From Zoogloea dura (GTDB taxonomy: Bacteria > Pseudomonadota > Gammaproteobacteria > Burkholderiales > Rhodocyclaceae), in contig NZ_JABBGA010000003.1 in assembly GCF_012927165.1 (NCBI RefSeq), positions 62,001 to 126,000 of the forward strand: 64,000 bases of DNA, written 5' to 3'. The first letter of the stretch is position 1. Each line of letters starts with the position of its first letter. The notes beneath the pieces were generated by a model. That model made no database searches, was not told the origin of the DNA, and saw only the letters and a list, made by a program, of their open reading frames with translations. A program made the position numbers and the translations under genes. Positions 1-10,005 of the stretch are shown here, piece after piece.

Positions 1-641
1 CCGTACTGCCCCTTGAACGCCCGGATCAGGTGGGACTGGGACAAGCCCGCCGCGGCGCAGATGTCGTCCAGGCGCAGGCTGCGGGTGTAGTTGTCGCGGA
101 TGAAATCGGCGGCCCGGGCCAGGGGCCGGTGCACCTCGGCACGGCACTCCGGAGGCGGGTCGAGGTGGTCGTGCAGATCGGCCACGAAACCCACCAGGGC
201 GGCCTCCTTGGCGAGCAGCCCTGCCGCGGGGTCATCCAGCAGCCGGCACAGCGCCGCGGTCGCCCGGTACAGGCCCGGGGCATGGCTGAGCCGGGTGGCC
301 GAAGGGCGGAAGCCCCGCTCGCCGGCAAAGCCCAGTTCCTGTTGCCGGCAGGCCAGCCACGCCGTGTCGAGGTAGAGCATGCGGTAGGACCACGGCGCAT
401 CCTCCAGCGGATTGCAGGCATGCACCTCCTCCGGGTTCATGATCACCACCGCCCCGGGCCCCACCCGCTCGCGCAGGCGGCCGTTCACGTAGGTGCTGCG
501 GCCGCCGGTGATGATCCCGAGGGAAAAGCTCTCGTGGCTGTGCGGGGCGTAGCAGACGCGCCGCCCGTCGGCGATGGAGCGGGCTTCGGCGAAGGGCAGC
601 GCGGGGTCGTACCAGAAGCGGGGAGTGGCGTCGGAGGGCAT
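1..641 (-). CDS. AraC-family transcriptional regulator (partial, cut by left edge)
   Basis: About 213 residues are visible; the C-terminal end lies outside the window. Residues ~1-110 look like the beta-rich AraC-type sensor domain (YAPHSHESFSLG near the start, GPGAVVIMNPEEVHACNP in the middle). The visible end, DNYTRSLRLDDICAAAGLS followed by QSHLIRAFKGQYG, is the first helix-turn-helix of an AraC/XylS DNA-binding domain. The start is the ATG that begins MPSDATPRFW. The gene points away from the phnA-like gene with a 63-base gap. The family usually binds a small effector through the N-terminal domain and activates a nearby promoter; neither the effector nor the target can be read from this piece. 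The family call is firm. Confidence 0.85.
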   Translation of the reverse strand, partial: MPSDATPRFWYDPALPFAEARSIADGRRVCYAPHSHESFSLGIITGGRSTYVNGRLRERVGPGAVVIMNPEEVHACNPLEDAPWSYRMLYLDTAWLACRQQELGFAGERGFRPSATRLSHAPGLYRATAALCRLLDDPAAGLLAKEAALVGFVADLHDHLDPPPECRAEVHRPLARAADFIRDNYTRSLRLDDICAAAGLSQSHLIRAFKGQY

Positions 642-704
642 GCCTCGTTCCTCAAGGCCGTGAGGACGCCACTGTACCCCGCCGGGCGGCGCCGCGCCCG
701 GGGC

Positions 705-1037
705 TCAGGCCTTCTTGACGAACTCCGACTTGAGCTGCATGGCGCCGAAGCCGTCGATCTTGCAGTCGATGTCGTGGTCACCATCGACCAGGCGGATGTT
801 CTTGACCTTGGTGCCGACCTTCACCACCGAGGACGAGCCCTTGACCTTGAGGTCCTTGATCACGGTGACCGAATCACCGTCCTGCAGCACGTTGCCGTTG
901 GCGTCACGCACCACCTTCTGTTCTTCGGCGGCGGCCACCCTGGGCCACTCGTGGGCGCATTCGGGGCACACGAAGTTGTCCCCGTCCTCGTAGGTGAACT
1001 CGGACTTGCACTGGGGGCACGGGGGCAGGCTGCTCAT
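705..1037 (-). CDS. PhnA/YjdM-family zinc-ribbon protein
   Basis: A 110-residue protein. The N-terminus holds a four-cysteine zinc ribbon, CPQC then CPEC about 17 residues later. It is followed by the conserved PhnA domain with [16 protein letters not shown] and the characteristic C-terminal part ending KSEFVKKA. The length matches the family. Start chosen at [10 protein letters not shown], preceded by an AAAGGAAAG ribosome-binding site; the longer upstream reading frame has no family support. The protein was named after the E. coli phosphonate locus but is not needed for C-P bond cleavage, and its cellular role remains unclear. No phosphonate genes lie nearby, so the name should not be read as a function. 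Confidence 0.9.
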   Translation of the reverse strand: MSSLPPCPQCKSEFTYEDGDNFVCPECAHEWPRVAAAEEQKVVRDANGNVLQDGDSVTVIKDLKVKGSSSVVKVGTKVKNIRLVDGDHDIDCKIDGFGAMQLKSEFVKKA

Positions 1038-1161
1038 GGACTTTCCTTTGAATGAAGCGCCCGGCTGGCGGGCGGAAGGGGCGCAAGAATAACCTTTTGG
1101 CGGGCAGGGGGAAATGCCGGGCCGCCCTGTGCTAGGGTTCGCCCCCCAAGGAAGAGCTGCC

Positions 1162-1536
1162 ATGACGACCTCCCGCAACACTCCGCCCCCGCCCCCCGCC
1201 GACAGCCGCGGCACCCGCGCGGCGCTGATCTTCGCCCTCGCCGCGGAGCGCCTGTCCCTGTACTACGAGCACGGCCAGTGGCCCACCGAGGCCCAGGGCG
1301 CCACCCTGGTGGCCGACTGGCTGGGCCGCACCCGGCGCAGCCTGCCCCTGGCGGAGCGGCGCCAGTTGTCGGCCCTCAGCGACAGCCTGGCGCGCCGCCT
1401 GGCCGGCGAGCTGTCCCGCGAGGCGGGGCTGCACGTCGTGCACGAGATGATGGAAGCCCTCGACCCCAACCACGAAAGCGACCTGAGCCGGGCCCTGATG
1501 GGCGAATGCGAGCGCCTGCTCGACGAGGGGGCCTGA
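1162..1536 (+). CDS. Conserved small protein of unknown function
   Basis: A 124-residue soluble protein that I do not recognise. It is helix-rich after a proline-rich N-terminus ([11 protein letters not shown]) and carries no signal peptide, membrane segment or cysteine pair. The ATG at 1162 is preceded by AAGGAAGAG; the reading frame continues upstream to 1114 but without a better start. Its stop codon directly abuts the stop codon of nirH on the other strand, with no bases between, so the two genes converge end to end. Codon use matches the neighbours, which supports a real gene. A link to denitrification is only positional. Confidence 0.6.
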   Translation: MTTSRNTPPPPPADSRGTRAALIFALAAERLSLYYEHGQWPTEAQGATLVADWLGRTRRSLPLAERRQLSALSDSLARRLAGELSREAGLHVVHEMMEALDPNHESDLSRALMGECERLLDEGA

Positions 1537-2025
1537 TTACGCACCGCCGATGCGCAGGCCGGTCTTCTTGAGGATGGCGGTGGAGAACAGCACGTCCTGC
1601 CCCCGGCAGGCGCTGCCCAGCAGCCTGGCGATCTCGGCGACGCCGGCCAGCACGGTGTCCCGGTCACGGCCGTGCACCATGGCGAACAGGTTGTAGGGCC
1701 AGTCGGGCAGCGCCCGCGGGCGCTCGTAGCAGTGGGTGACGAAGTCGAGGCGCCCCACCGCCTCGCCCAGCTCGACGATGCGCGCGTCGTCCACGTCCCA
1801 GACCGACATGCCGTTGGCCGTGTAGCCCAGGGCATAGTGGTTGGGCACCGCACCGATGCGGCGGATGCGGCCGCTGGCGAGCATGGCGGCGAGGCGGGCC
1901 TTGACCTCCTCGGCCGTCACCCCCAGCCCGGCTGCCAGGGCGTCGTAGGGGCGTGCCACCAGGGGCAGGCCGGCCTGGGTGGCGATGACCAGGCGGCGGT
2001 CGAGATCATCCGGCAACGAATCCAT
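1537..2025 (-). CDS. nirH: Siroheme decarboxylase subunit NirH (heme d1 synthesis)
   Basis: A 162-residue Lrp/AsnC-like protein: a winged-helix N-terminal half (LDRRLVIATQAGLPLVARPY, RIRRIGAVPNHYALGY) and a C-terminal alpha/beta half with the pattern CYERPRALPDWPYNLFAMVHG. That CY-x-R...NLF-x-M-x-HG pattern separates the NirH/NirL type from the NirG/NirD type. The NirDLGH proteins decarboxylate siroheme to 12,18-didecarboxysiroheme in the cytoplasm on the way to heme d1. It is the last gene of the operon nirC-F-DL-G-H, 13 bases after nirG. NirH versus NirL is judged from gene order and from NirL being fused to NirD here. Confidence 0.87.
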   Translation of the reverse strand: MDSLPDDLDRRLVIATQAGLPLVARPYDALAAGLGVTAEEVKARLAAMLASGRIRRIGAVPNHYALGYTANGMSVWDVDDARIVELGEAVGRLDFVTHCYERPRALPDWPYNLFAMVHGRDRDTVLAGVAEIARLLGSACRGQDVLFSTAILKKTGLRIGGA

Positions 2026-2038
2026 GGCGGCGCTCCGT

Positions 2039-2494
2039 TCAGGCCTGCAGGCGCATGTCCACGAAGAACTCGCGGTGCTTGGGAAAGGCGAATACCGGCA
2101 GGCCGGTGGCGGCCTCGATCTTCGCGATGGCGCCGGCGATGCCTTCCGGCTTCTCGGTGGCGAGCACGAACCACATGTTGAGGCGGTGGGTGCGCCGGTA
2201 GTTGTGGGCCACCTCGGGCAGGGCGTTGACCACCGCCGTCACTGCGTCGAAGCGCTCCTCGGGCACCGCCAGCGCGGCCAGCACGAAGCGGCCGCCCAGG
2301 CGTTCGATCTGGAACATGGGGCCAAAGCGGGTCAGCACCCCCGTTTCGCGCAGGCGCCGGACCCGTTCCAGGACCTCTTCCGGGGTGCTGCCGACGGCCT
2401 CGGCCACCACCCGCCAGGGTTCATCCACCAGTGGGAAGCCCTCCTGCAGGGTGTTGATGAGGTGCCGGTCGAGGGTGTCCAGGGTCGACGTCAT
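2039..2494 (-). CDS. nirG: Siroheme decarboxylase subunit NirG (heme d1 synthesis)
   Basis: A 151-residue Lrp/AsnC-like protein beginning MTSTLDTLDRHLINTLQEG. It has the winged-helix motif GVLTRFGPMFQIERLGG and the NirG/NirD-type signature HNYRRTHRLNMWF, where the histidines and arginines lie at the tetrapyrrole-binding face in this family. It partners with NirH in siroheme decarboxylation. The start ATG overlaps the nirDL stop codon as ATGA, which indicates translational coupling and fixes the start; the longer upstream reading frame lies inside nirDL and is excluded. NirG and NirH complement each other: one carries the HNYRR signature, the other the CY...NLF signature. Confidence 0.87.
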   Translation of the reverse strand: MTSTLDTLDRHLINTLQEGFPLVDEPWRVVAEAVGSTPEEVLERVRRLRETGVLTRFGPMFQIERLGGRFVLAALAVPEERFDAVTAVVNALPEVAHNYRRTHRLNMWFVLATEKPEGIAGAIAKIEAATGLPVFAFPKHREFFVDMRLQA

Positions 2495-3480
2495 GCGGCC
2501 AGGCTCCGCGGCGTGGTGTAGCGGGCGCCGCACTGCTTGTAGCAGTCGGTGGAGAACAGCACCGCGGCGGGGTAGGCCGACAGGCCGACCGCCTCGGCCA
2601 GCTCGGCGCGGCGCCGGGCCACGGCCTCGCGGTCCTGCCCGTGGATCATGCAGAACAGGTTGTGGGCCCAGTCCCGCTCGGGCCGGCGGCGGTAGCACAG
2701 GCTCACCCCATGGTGGCCGGCGAGGGCAGCACCGAGCGCGTCGACGTGGCCGTCGGGCACCGTCCACACGCACATGGCGTTGGCCTTCCAGCCCAGCTCC
2801 CGGTGGCGCACCACCACGCCAAAGCGGCGCACCGTGCCGTCGGCCAGCCAGTCAGCCAGGGTCGCCAGCACGCTTTGCTCGGTGAAGCCCGCCGCGTCGC
2901 CGAGGGTGCGGAAGGGCCGCGGCACCCAGGGGAGGCCCTCCTGCAGGCTCTCAATGAGGCGCCAGTCGGCCGTGCTCAGGGGACGCCGCGGCCGCCCCGT
3001 GGCCGGGGCATGACGGGTGCGCGCGCCGCTGGCCAGGTCGAAGCCGAGGTCGATGTGGTACTCCTGCACCAGGGGCAGGGCGATGGGCGGGCAGCCGGTG
3101 GCCTCGCCCATCTCGTCGAGCAGGGCGGACAGGGCCGGCTGGTCGGCGGCCCCGGCGACGAACCACAGGTTGTAGCGGTGCTCGCGCCGGTAGTTGTGAT
3201 TGACCCCGGCAAAGGCGCTGACCTGCGCTGCCACGCCGGCCAGGCGCTCCGGCGGCACGGCCATCGCGGCCAGGGTGCTGGCACCGATCCGGTTGGGAGC
3301 GAAGACCGCCCCGACCCGGCTGATCTTGCCTTCGTCGCGCAGCATGGTGAGGCGGGCCAGCACTTCGGCACCGTCGCGGCCGAGCCGCTCGCCGAGCGCC
3401 TCCCAGGGCCGGGGCTGCAGCGGAAAGCCGCGCTGGAACTCGTTGAGCAGGCGGAAATCGAGGGAGTCGCGGGCCAGCAT
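2491..3480 (-). CDS. nirDL: Fused siroheme decarboxylase NirDL (heme d1 synthesis)
   Basis: A 329-residue protein made of two tandem Lrp/AsnC-like units. The NirD unit (residues ~1-150) carries VNHNYRREHRYNLWFV; the NirL unit (~170-329) carries CYRRRPERDWAHNLFCMIHG and FSTDCYKQCGARY near the end. A linker rich in R, A, T and P (GARTRHAPATGRPRRP) joins them. NirD and NirL are separate genes in Pseudomonas and fused in Paracoccus-type organisms, where NirDL acts as a siroheme decarboxylase. The start MLARDSLDF lies 4 bases after the nirF stop. A longer frame upstream would run back through nirF and is not used. Confidence 0.92.
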   Translation of the reverse strand: MLARDSLDFRLLNEFQRGFPLQPRPWEALGERLGRDGAEVLARLTMLRDEGKISRVGAVFAPNRIGASTLAAMAVPPERLAGVAAQVSAFAGVNHNYRREHRYNLWFVAGAADQPALSALLDEMGEATGCPPIALPLVQEYHIDLGFDLASGARTRHAPATGRPRRPLSTADWRLIESLQEGLPWVPRPFRTLGDAAGFTEQSVLATLADWLADGTVRRFGVVVRHRELGWKANAMCVWTVPDGHVDALGAALAGHHGVSLCYRRRPERDWAHNLFCMIHGQDREAVARRRAELAEAVGLSAYPAAVLFSTDCYKQCGARYTTPRSLAA

Positions 3481-3484
3481 GGCG

Positions 3485-4684
3485 TCAGAACCCGATGCGC
3501 TGGCCACGGGCCGTGAAGAAGATGCCCGACGGCGCGTCGGCGGGCAGCTCCCGGCGCAGCGCAAAGCTGGCCGTATCCACCACGCTGATCCGGTTGCTGT
3601 CCCGCGAGGACAGCCACACGGCCTCGCCGCGCGGCGTGAATTCCATGTGCAGCACCGCCTTGCCGGGGCTGAAGGTATGCACCACGCGCTTCTCCAGGGT
3701 GTCGATGACCTGCACCCATTCGTTGTCGGGGAAGGCGAAGTTGACCCACACCTGGCGCCCGTCCGGCCGCGCCATCACAAACACCGGCTGGCCCTTGACC
3801 GGGATGCGGGCGCTCTCCGCCCAGCTCCGGGTGTCGGCCACCAGTACCTCGTGGCGGCCGATGGCGGGCAGCCAGGCCTGGCCGCCCGCCATTGCCCAGC
3901 CGCGCAGGTGGGGCATCTTGAAGACCGGCAGCTTCTCCTCGCCCTTGCCATAGCCGGCGAGGATCCTGCGCACACCGGTCTGGGGCTGCCACAGGTCGAG
4001 GAGCGACAGGCCGTCCTCGCCGAACAGACCGGCGATGAAGTAGCGCCCGTCCGGCGTGACCAGCCCGTCGTAGGGCTGGCGGCCGGCCGGAAAGCGGGTG
4101 GTGACGGGCTGGCGCGGATTGGAGAAGTCGGTGATGCGGATCTCGTCCGCGTCAAACAGCGCATACACGAAGCGCTGGCCGGAGACGTCGGCCAGGCCCA
4201 CCACCCGCGAGAATTTGCCCGGCGCGTACTCGGCGGGCACGTCGGCGAGCAGCGCCAGGGTGTCGGCGTCGAAGGCCTTGATGCCGCCCGGCTCGTAGTT
4301 CTGGGCCACCACCAGGCGGCCGTCCTGGGACACCGAGCCGCCGATGGAATTGCCGGCCTGGACGATGCGCCGGTCGATGCGGCGGGTCAGCAGATCCACC
4401 TTGGTGAGGCCGCCGTCGCGCCCGAACACGTAGGCGTAGCGGCCATCCCGGGAGAAGGCCACATGGGCGTGGGACAGGTCGCCGAGGCCCTCCACCGTGC
4501 CGAGGCGGCTGTCGTGGCTGTGCTCCACCACCTGCACCCGGCCGGCGGCGCGCTCGATGACCACCCCGAGATCGCCGGTGCCACGCAATTCGGGCGCGCT
4601 GCCAGACGTTATGGCAGGCGGAGGAGCCGAGGCGCAGGCCACCAGGCCCAGGGCCAGCAGCGGGGCGAACAGGCGCGCGCGCAT
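3485..4684 (-). CDS. nirF: NirF, heme d1 biosynthesis lipoprotein
   Basis: A 399-residue protein predicted to be exported and lipid-anchored: a short signal sequence ends in the lipobox LVAC (cleavage before C17). The rest is a beta-propeller relative of the d1 domain of NirS, with repeated blades such as AFSRDGRYAYVFGRDG and VTPDGRYFIAGLFGEDG. NirF acts late in heme d1 synthesis, on the periplasmic side, converting the dihydro-heme d1 stage according to recent family work. It lies between nirC (2-base gap) and nirDL (4-base gap), so the operon is tightly coupled. Its length is typical of the family. Confidence 0.93.
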   Translation of the reverse strand: MRARLFAPLLALGLVACASAPPPAITSGSAPELRGTGDLGVVIERAAGRVQVVEHSHDSRLGTVEGLGDLSHAHVAFSRDGRYAYVFGRDGGLTKVDLLTRRIDRRIVQAGNSIGGSVSQDGRLVVAQNYEPGGIKAFDADTLALLADVPAEYAPGKFSRVVGLADVSGQRFVYALFDADEIRITDFSNPRQPVTTRFPAGRQPYDGLVTPDGRYFIAGLFGEDGLSLLDLWQPQTGVRRILAGYGKGEEKLPVFKMPHLRGWAMAGGQAWLPAIGRHEVLVADTRSWAESARIPVKGQPVFVMARPDGRQVWVNFAFPDNEWVQVIDTLEKRVVHTFSPGKAVLHMEFTPRGEAVWLSSRDSNRISVVDTASFALRRELPADAPSGIFFTARGQRIGF

Positions 4685-4686
4685 GA

Positions 4687-5028
4687 TCAGGGCAGCTCCG
4701 GAAAGCCGCTCTTCAGGCGGGCGACGATCCAGCCCGCCTCGTCCTCGTCCACAAAGCGCTGCCAGCCCGGCATGGCCGTGCCGGGGCGGCCGTGGAGGAT
4801 GGTGGCGACCAGGAACTCGTCGGGCAGCTCGGCCAGGCGCGCCGGCAGCAGGTCGGGGCCCAGGCCGCCGGCCAGGCGCATGCCATGGCAGGAGCCGCAG
4901 TCCTGGCGGACCATGTGCACCAGCGCAGCCTGGCGTTCGGTGGCAGGCTCGGCCGCGGGGGCGGCGGTCACCGCCAGGGCGGTGAGGCCGAGCAGCACGG
5001 CCACGTGGATGAGCAGGGAACGGTCCAT
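4687..5028 (-). CDS. nirC: NirC, periplasmic c-type cytochrome (c55X)
   Basis: A 113-residue cytochrome c with an N-terminal signal peptide (residues ~1-26) and one heme-binding CxxCH site, CGSCH at C44/C47/H48. The likely methionine ligand lies in GRPGTAMPGW. Family work implicates NirC in heme d1 maturation or as an electron donor to NirS. It is the first gene of the minus-strand nir operon, and the next gene, nirF, starts 2 bases beyond its stop. The FNR/Dnr-type box at 5084-5097 lies upstream at the right distance for an activated promoter. Confidence 0.9.
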   Translation of the reverse strand: MDRSLLIHVAVLLGLTALAVTAAPAAEPATERQAALVHMVRQDCGSCHGMRLAGGLGPDLLPARLAELPDEFLVATILHGRPGTAMPGWQRFVDEDEAGWIVARLKSGFPELP

Positions 5029-5055
5029 CGCTGAGCTCCGGAGAATGACGCCATC

Positions 5056-5097
5056 ACATTAGGGCGCAGCCCTCAGCGGGTCATTGACCGCCATCAA
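5056..5097 (-). promoter_or_regulatory. FNR/Dnr-type box and -10 element of the nirC operon
   Basis: TTGAC-CGCC-ATCAA at 5084-5097 matches the FNR/CRP-family palindrome TTGAT-N4-ATCAA in nine of ten arm positions. On the minus strand a candidate -10, TAATGT, lies at 5061-5056, centred 32 bases from the box centre. This is the class II geometry (-41.5 to -9.5). It implies a start near 5049 and a ~20-nt leader before nirC. Whether FNR, Anr, Dnr or Nnr binds cannot be told from the box alone. Confidence 0.78.
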
Positions 5098-5155
5098 GAA
5101 GGCCGGCAGCTGCCGGTTTTGAGTATTCTTGCCGCCTCACCCCGCGCCCTCCGCC

Positions 5156-5737
<582 letters not shown>

Positions 5738-5773
5738 GGGCGTGTTGCTTATTCTGCGTTTGTGCGTTTGTCT

Positions 5774-6380
5774 GGGCGGCTTTCCTTTTTTCAGCGTTGG
5801 ATTGGCCGGGAGTTCGCCCCGGCGGGCGACCTCCTTTCTTGCTTCGCCAAGAAAGGAGGCAAAGAAGGCGACCCGCCTCCCCGGTCATTCGCTTACGCGA
5901 ATGACTGCCCTGCGCTGCTCACGCCAGGCGGCCGGCGCGGAACTCGCCCTGCGGGCTCAGACAGCCGCGCCGGACTACCCCGCCTGCCGTTCCGCTGCTC
6001 GGCGGGTCGGGACGGGCTTTTCGTAAGCACCGAGCCTTTGCTGAAGCCTTGGTTGGCTTTCATGGAAAAAGCAAAACCCCAGCGTCTCGCATCCACCGAC
6101 CTCTCCGTAGAGGCTCGGTGTCTGCTGAAAGCCCGTTCTGACCCGCCGAGCAGCGGAGTATCGGGCGGGGCTTTCCGGCGCGGCTGTCTGAGGAGGCGCA
6201 GCCGACGAGTTCCGCGCCGGCCGCCCGATGCGAGCAGCGCAGGGGAGTCGTCCGCTACGCGGACGACCGGGGAAGCCGGGTCGCCTTTCTTTCCCCCTTT
6301 CTTTGGCGACGCAAAGAAAGGGGTCGCCTGCCGGGGCGAATTCCCGGCCAATTCAAGGCGGAAAAAAGGCAAGCCGACCA
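5774..6380. repeat. Large imperfect inverted repeat (~265-bp arms) in an 850-bp gene-free gap
   Basis: The stretch 5738-6584 holds no credible gene. Its left arm (about 5774-6036) is the reverse complement of its right arm (about 6112-6380) over most of its length, with small differences and a ~75-base centre. Matching landmarks are ATTGGCCGGGAGTTCGCCCC on the left versus its complement near 6335-6355, and CCGCTGCTCGGCGGGTC near 5994 versus its complement near 6144-6160. Smaller hairpins lie inside the arms (CTTTCTTTGG...CAAAGAAAG near 6298-6326). The long frames crossing it (for example 5762-6571) have odd composition and stem from the palindrome. I believe similar sequences recur in beta- and gammaproteobacterial genomes, but this is from memory. 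Confidence 0.8.
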
Positions 6381-6531
6381 GCAAAAGCTCCACAGGCCAA
6401 TACCCACTGCAGGCCCATGCACAGAGCCGAAAGCCGGATTCATGGGGTGACGAGCCCCGGCGACGGGGCTCCAAGGCCTTCTCTCGCGCGGCGGCGGGCC
6501 TTGGGGGGGTGTGCCGCGGCCCGCCGCCCGG

Positions 6532-6560
6532 CAAAAGAAAAGGCGGCCGAAGCCGCCTCA
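6532..6560 (-). terminator. Intrinsic terminator after nirM
   Basis: Read on the minus strand, the stem GGCGGCTTCGGCCGCC (tight TTCG-type loop region) is followed directly by TTTTCTTTT. It lies 25 bases beyond the nirM stop codon, in the right place and orientation to end the nirS-nirM transcript. Confidence 0.85.
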
Positions 6561-6584
6561 TGGATCGATGACCAAAGCTCGCGC

Positions 6585-6902
6585 TCAGCCCTTCAGGATC
6601 CACCCCACCACGTCCTTCAGGTCTGCGTCGCTGATCTTCTCGGCGGCGTTGGGCGGCATCGGGATCGGGCCCCAGACGCCGGAGCCGCCCTTGCGGACCT
6701 TGTCGCTGAGCTTGGCGACGGCGTCGCCCTGGCCCTTGTACTTGGCCGCAATGTCCTTGAAGGCCGGGCCGACCATCTTCTTGTCCATGGTGTGACAGGC
6801 CATGCAGCCGGCCTTCTGGGCGGCGGCGGCCGGGTCGGCGGCGAGGGCGCTGCCGCTGGCGGCGGTGGCCAGCAGGGCGGCGAGAACAAACGCGTATTTC
6901 AT
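6585..6902 (-). CDS. nirM: Cytochrome c551-type electron donor NirM
   Basis: A 105-residue class I cytochrome c. The signal peptide (residues 1-21) ends SALA-A. The heme site is CMACH (C33, C36, H37) and the axial methionine is M82 in GPIPMPPN, a pattern typical of c551/c8 cytochromes. It carries electrons in the periplasm to nitrite reductase NirS. It is encoded just downstream of nirS, 66 bases away, with its own ribosome-binding site AGGAGA. A stem-loop without a T-run lies in that gap and may set the nirS:nirM ratio. An intrinsic terminator follows. Confidence 0.93.
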   Translation of the reverse strand: MKYAFVLAALLATAASGSALAADPAAAAQKAGCMACHTMDKKMVGPAFKDIAAKYKGQGDAVAKLSDKVRKGGSGVWGPIPMPPNAAEKISDADLKDVVGWILKG

Positions 6903-6927
6903 TTTTTGAGTCTCCTGGCAGAAAGAC

Positions 6928-6956
6928 GCCGCCGACCCGGCAGGCCGGGCGGCGGC
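6928..6956 (-). promoter_or_regulatory. Stem-loop between nirS and nirM
   Basis: On the minus strand GCCGCC-G-CCCGGC and GCCGGG-T-CGGCGGC can pair around a two-base loop, giving a very stable GC-rich hairpin just after the nirS stop. No T-run follows, so it is unlikely to be a full terminator. Partial termination or 3' protection of the nirS message are plausible roles (inference). Confidence 0.55.
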
Positions 6957-6968
6957 AGGCAGCGACGA

Positions 6969-8784
<1,816 letters not shown>

Positions 8785-8842
8785 GTTAAGAAACGCCCCC
8801 CCGCTGCTAGATTGCGGTCGTCATGAATCCGGGAGTTCCGCC

Positions 8843-9739
8843 ATGCCTCCGTCCGCCTCAATCTCATCCGGCATGCCGGCCCCGGTCACGCTGCGCAGCC
8901 TCTTCGAGCTGCTCGGCGGGCGCATGGACGAAGGCCTGCAGGCGGGCCGCCCTGCCATGAGGACGACACCATCCGTCGGGCATGTCGCCCTGGTGGGGGC
9001 CGGCCCGGGCGATCCGGAACTGCTCACCCTGCGCGCCGCCCGCCTGATCGGGCAGGCCGGAGTACTGGTGGTGGATCACCTGGTCAGCGATGGGGTGCTG
9101 GATCTGGCCCGGCCGGGGGCGGAGCGGATCTATGTGGGCAAGGAGTCCGGGCACCACACCCTGCCCCAGGAGGAGATCAACGCCCTGCTGGTCCGCCTCG
9201 GGCGGGAAGAACGCCAGGTGGTGCGCCTGAAGGGCGGCGACCCCTACATCTTCGGGCGCGGTGGAGAGGAGGTGGAGGCCCTGCTCGAGGCCGGCATCTC
9301 CTTCGAGGTGGTGCCGGGCATCACCGCGGCCTGCGGGGCCTCGGCCTATGCCGGCATCCCCCTCACCCACCGGGACCATGCGCGCTCGGTGGTCTTTGCC
9401 ACCGGCCACCGGCGGGCCGGGCAGGACGCCCTGGACTGGTCGGTGCTGGCCCGTCCGCAGCAGACCGCGGTGATCTACATGGGCGTGGGCCAGCTGGCCG
9501 CCCACTGCGCCGCCCTGATCGACCACGGCCGCGGCGCCGCCACCCCGGCGGCCCTTGTGGAGAACGCCACCTCGCCGCGCCAGCGGGTGGTCACCGGCAC
9601 CCTCGAGACCCTGCCGGAAATCGCTGCCCAGGCCGGCATCCGGCCACCGGCGCTGCTGATCGTCGGCGAGGTGGTGAGCCTGGCCGGACGCCTCCAGCCT
9701 ACCGCCAGCCGCCCTGCAGAGGCCGCGCTGGCTGTCTGA
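8843..9739 (+). CDS. nirE: Uroporphyrinogen-III C-methyltransferase, NirE type
   Basis: A 298-residue SAM-dependent methyltransferase that converts uroporphyrinogen III to precorrin-2, the entry to siroheme and heme d1. Motifs in order: VGAGPGDPELLTL, RLKGGDPYIFGRGGEE, PGITAACGASAYAGIPLTHR and the C-terminal PALLIVGEVV. The catalytic core starts at about residue 48, after an extension with no clear function. Start chosen at the ATG of MPPSASISSG, with GGGAG upstream; the ATG at 8873 is an alternative. The sequence alone cannot separate CobA, the SUMT domain of CysG and NirE. The nirE name rests on its position divergent from nirS and the shared FNR-type box. Confidence 0.85.
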   Translation: MPPSASISSGMPAPVTLRSLFELLGGRMDEGLQAGRPAMRTTPSVGHVALVGAGPGDPELLTLRAARLIGQAGVLVVDHLVSDGVLDLARPGAERIYVGKESGHHTLPQEEINALLVRLGREERQVVRLKGGDPYIFGRGGEEVEALLEAGISFEVVPGITAACGASAYAGIPLTHRDHARSVVFATGHRRAGQDALDWSVLARPQQTAVIYMGVGQLAAHCAALIDHGRGAATPAALVENATSPRQRVVTGTLETLPEIAAQAGIRPPALLIVGEVVSLAGRLQPTASRPAEAALAV

Positions 9740-9776
9740 CCCCTATCCCGGAGCACGCCGGCTCCGGCACGGGATC

Positions 9777-9822
9777 GCACCATGCCGGTGCGCTTCCCGC
9801 AATCCATTCTGGTGCATGCACC
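9777..9822 (+). promoter_or_regulatory. NtrC-like enhancer dyads upstream of the amidoligase cluster
   Basis: GCACC-N5-GGTGC at 9777-9791 is a perfect dyad with NtrC-type half-sites and spacing (family consensus TGCAC-N7-GTGCA). About 32 bases on, roughly three helical turns, lies a second palindrome, GGTGCATGCACC (9811-9822), with the same half-sites in the other order. They lie 150-185 bases upstream of the predicted sigma-54 start, the usual range for enhancer binding. NtrC is the best candidate from half-site shape; another enhancer-binding protein is possible. Confidence 0.6.
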
Positions 9823-9941
9823 GCAACGGGTTGCCACCCGAGGCGGGACTTCGGGCTATTTCTTCACGCCACAGGCATTCTGGCGACTTCGCACAGCACT
9901 TCATCCGCAAAACCTGCGCAACAAGACAGGCGTAAACCACT

Positions 9942-9957
9942 TGGCGTGAAGTTTGCT
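9942..9957 (+). promoter_or_regulatory. Sigma-54 (RpoN) promoter of the amidoligase cluster
   Basis: TGGCGTGAAGTTTGCT matches the sigma-54 consensus TGGCACG-N4-TTGCW at all but two less conserved positions. The invariant GG (9943-9944) and GC (9955-9956) are exactly 10 bases apart. The predicted start near 9968 leaves a ~38-nt leader before the GTG-preceded ATG-type start at 10006. The 266 bases between nirE and this cluster hold no gene. Confidence 0.75.
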
Positions 9958-10005
9958 AGACGGATACACAAGCCTGAAACCCGCAGCTCAAGAACGGAGT
10001 AGCCC

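Noticed and set aside
30-1055. Long plus-strand frame of 341 codons at the left end
   Set aside because: It runs antisense to the AraC and PhnA-like genes, both with clear family motifs; the long frame is a by-product of high GC.
5762-6571. Overlapping long frames across the 850-bp gap after yigZ
   Set aside because: They cover both arms of the giant inverted repeat, are rich in R, P, S and G, and have no ribosome-binding site or family motif.
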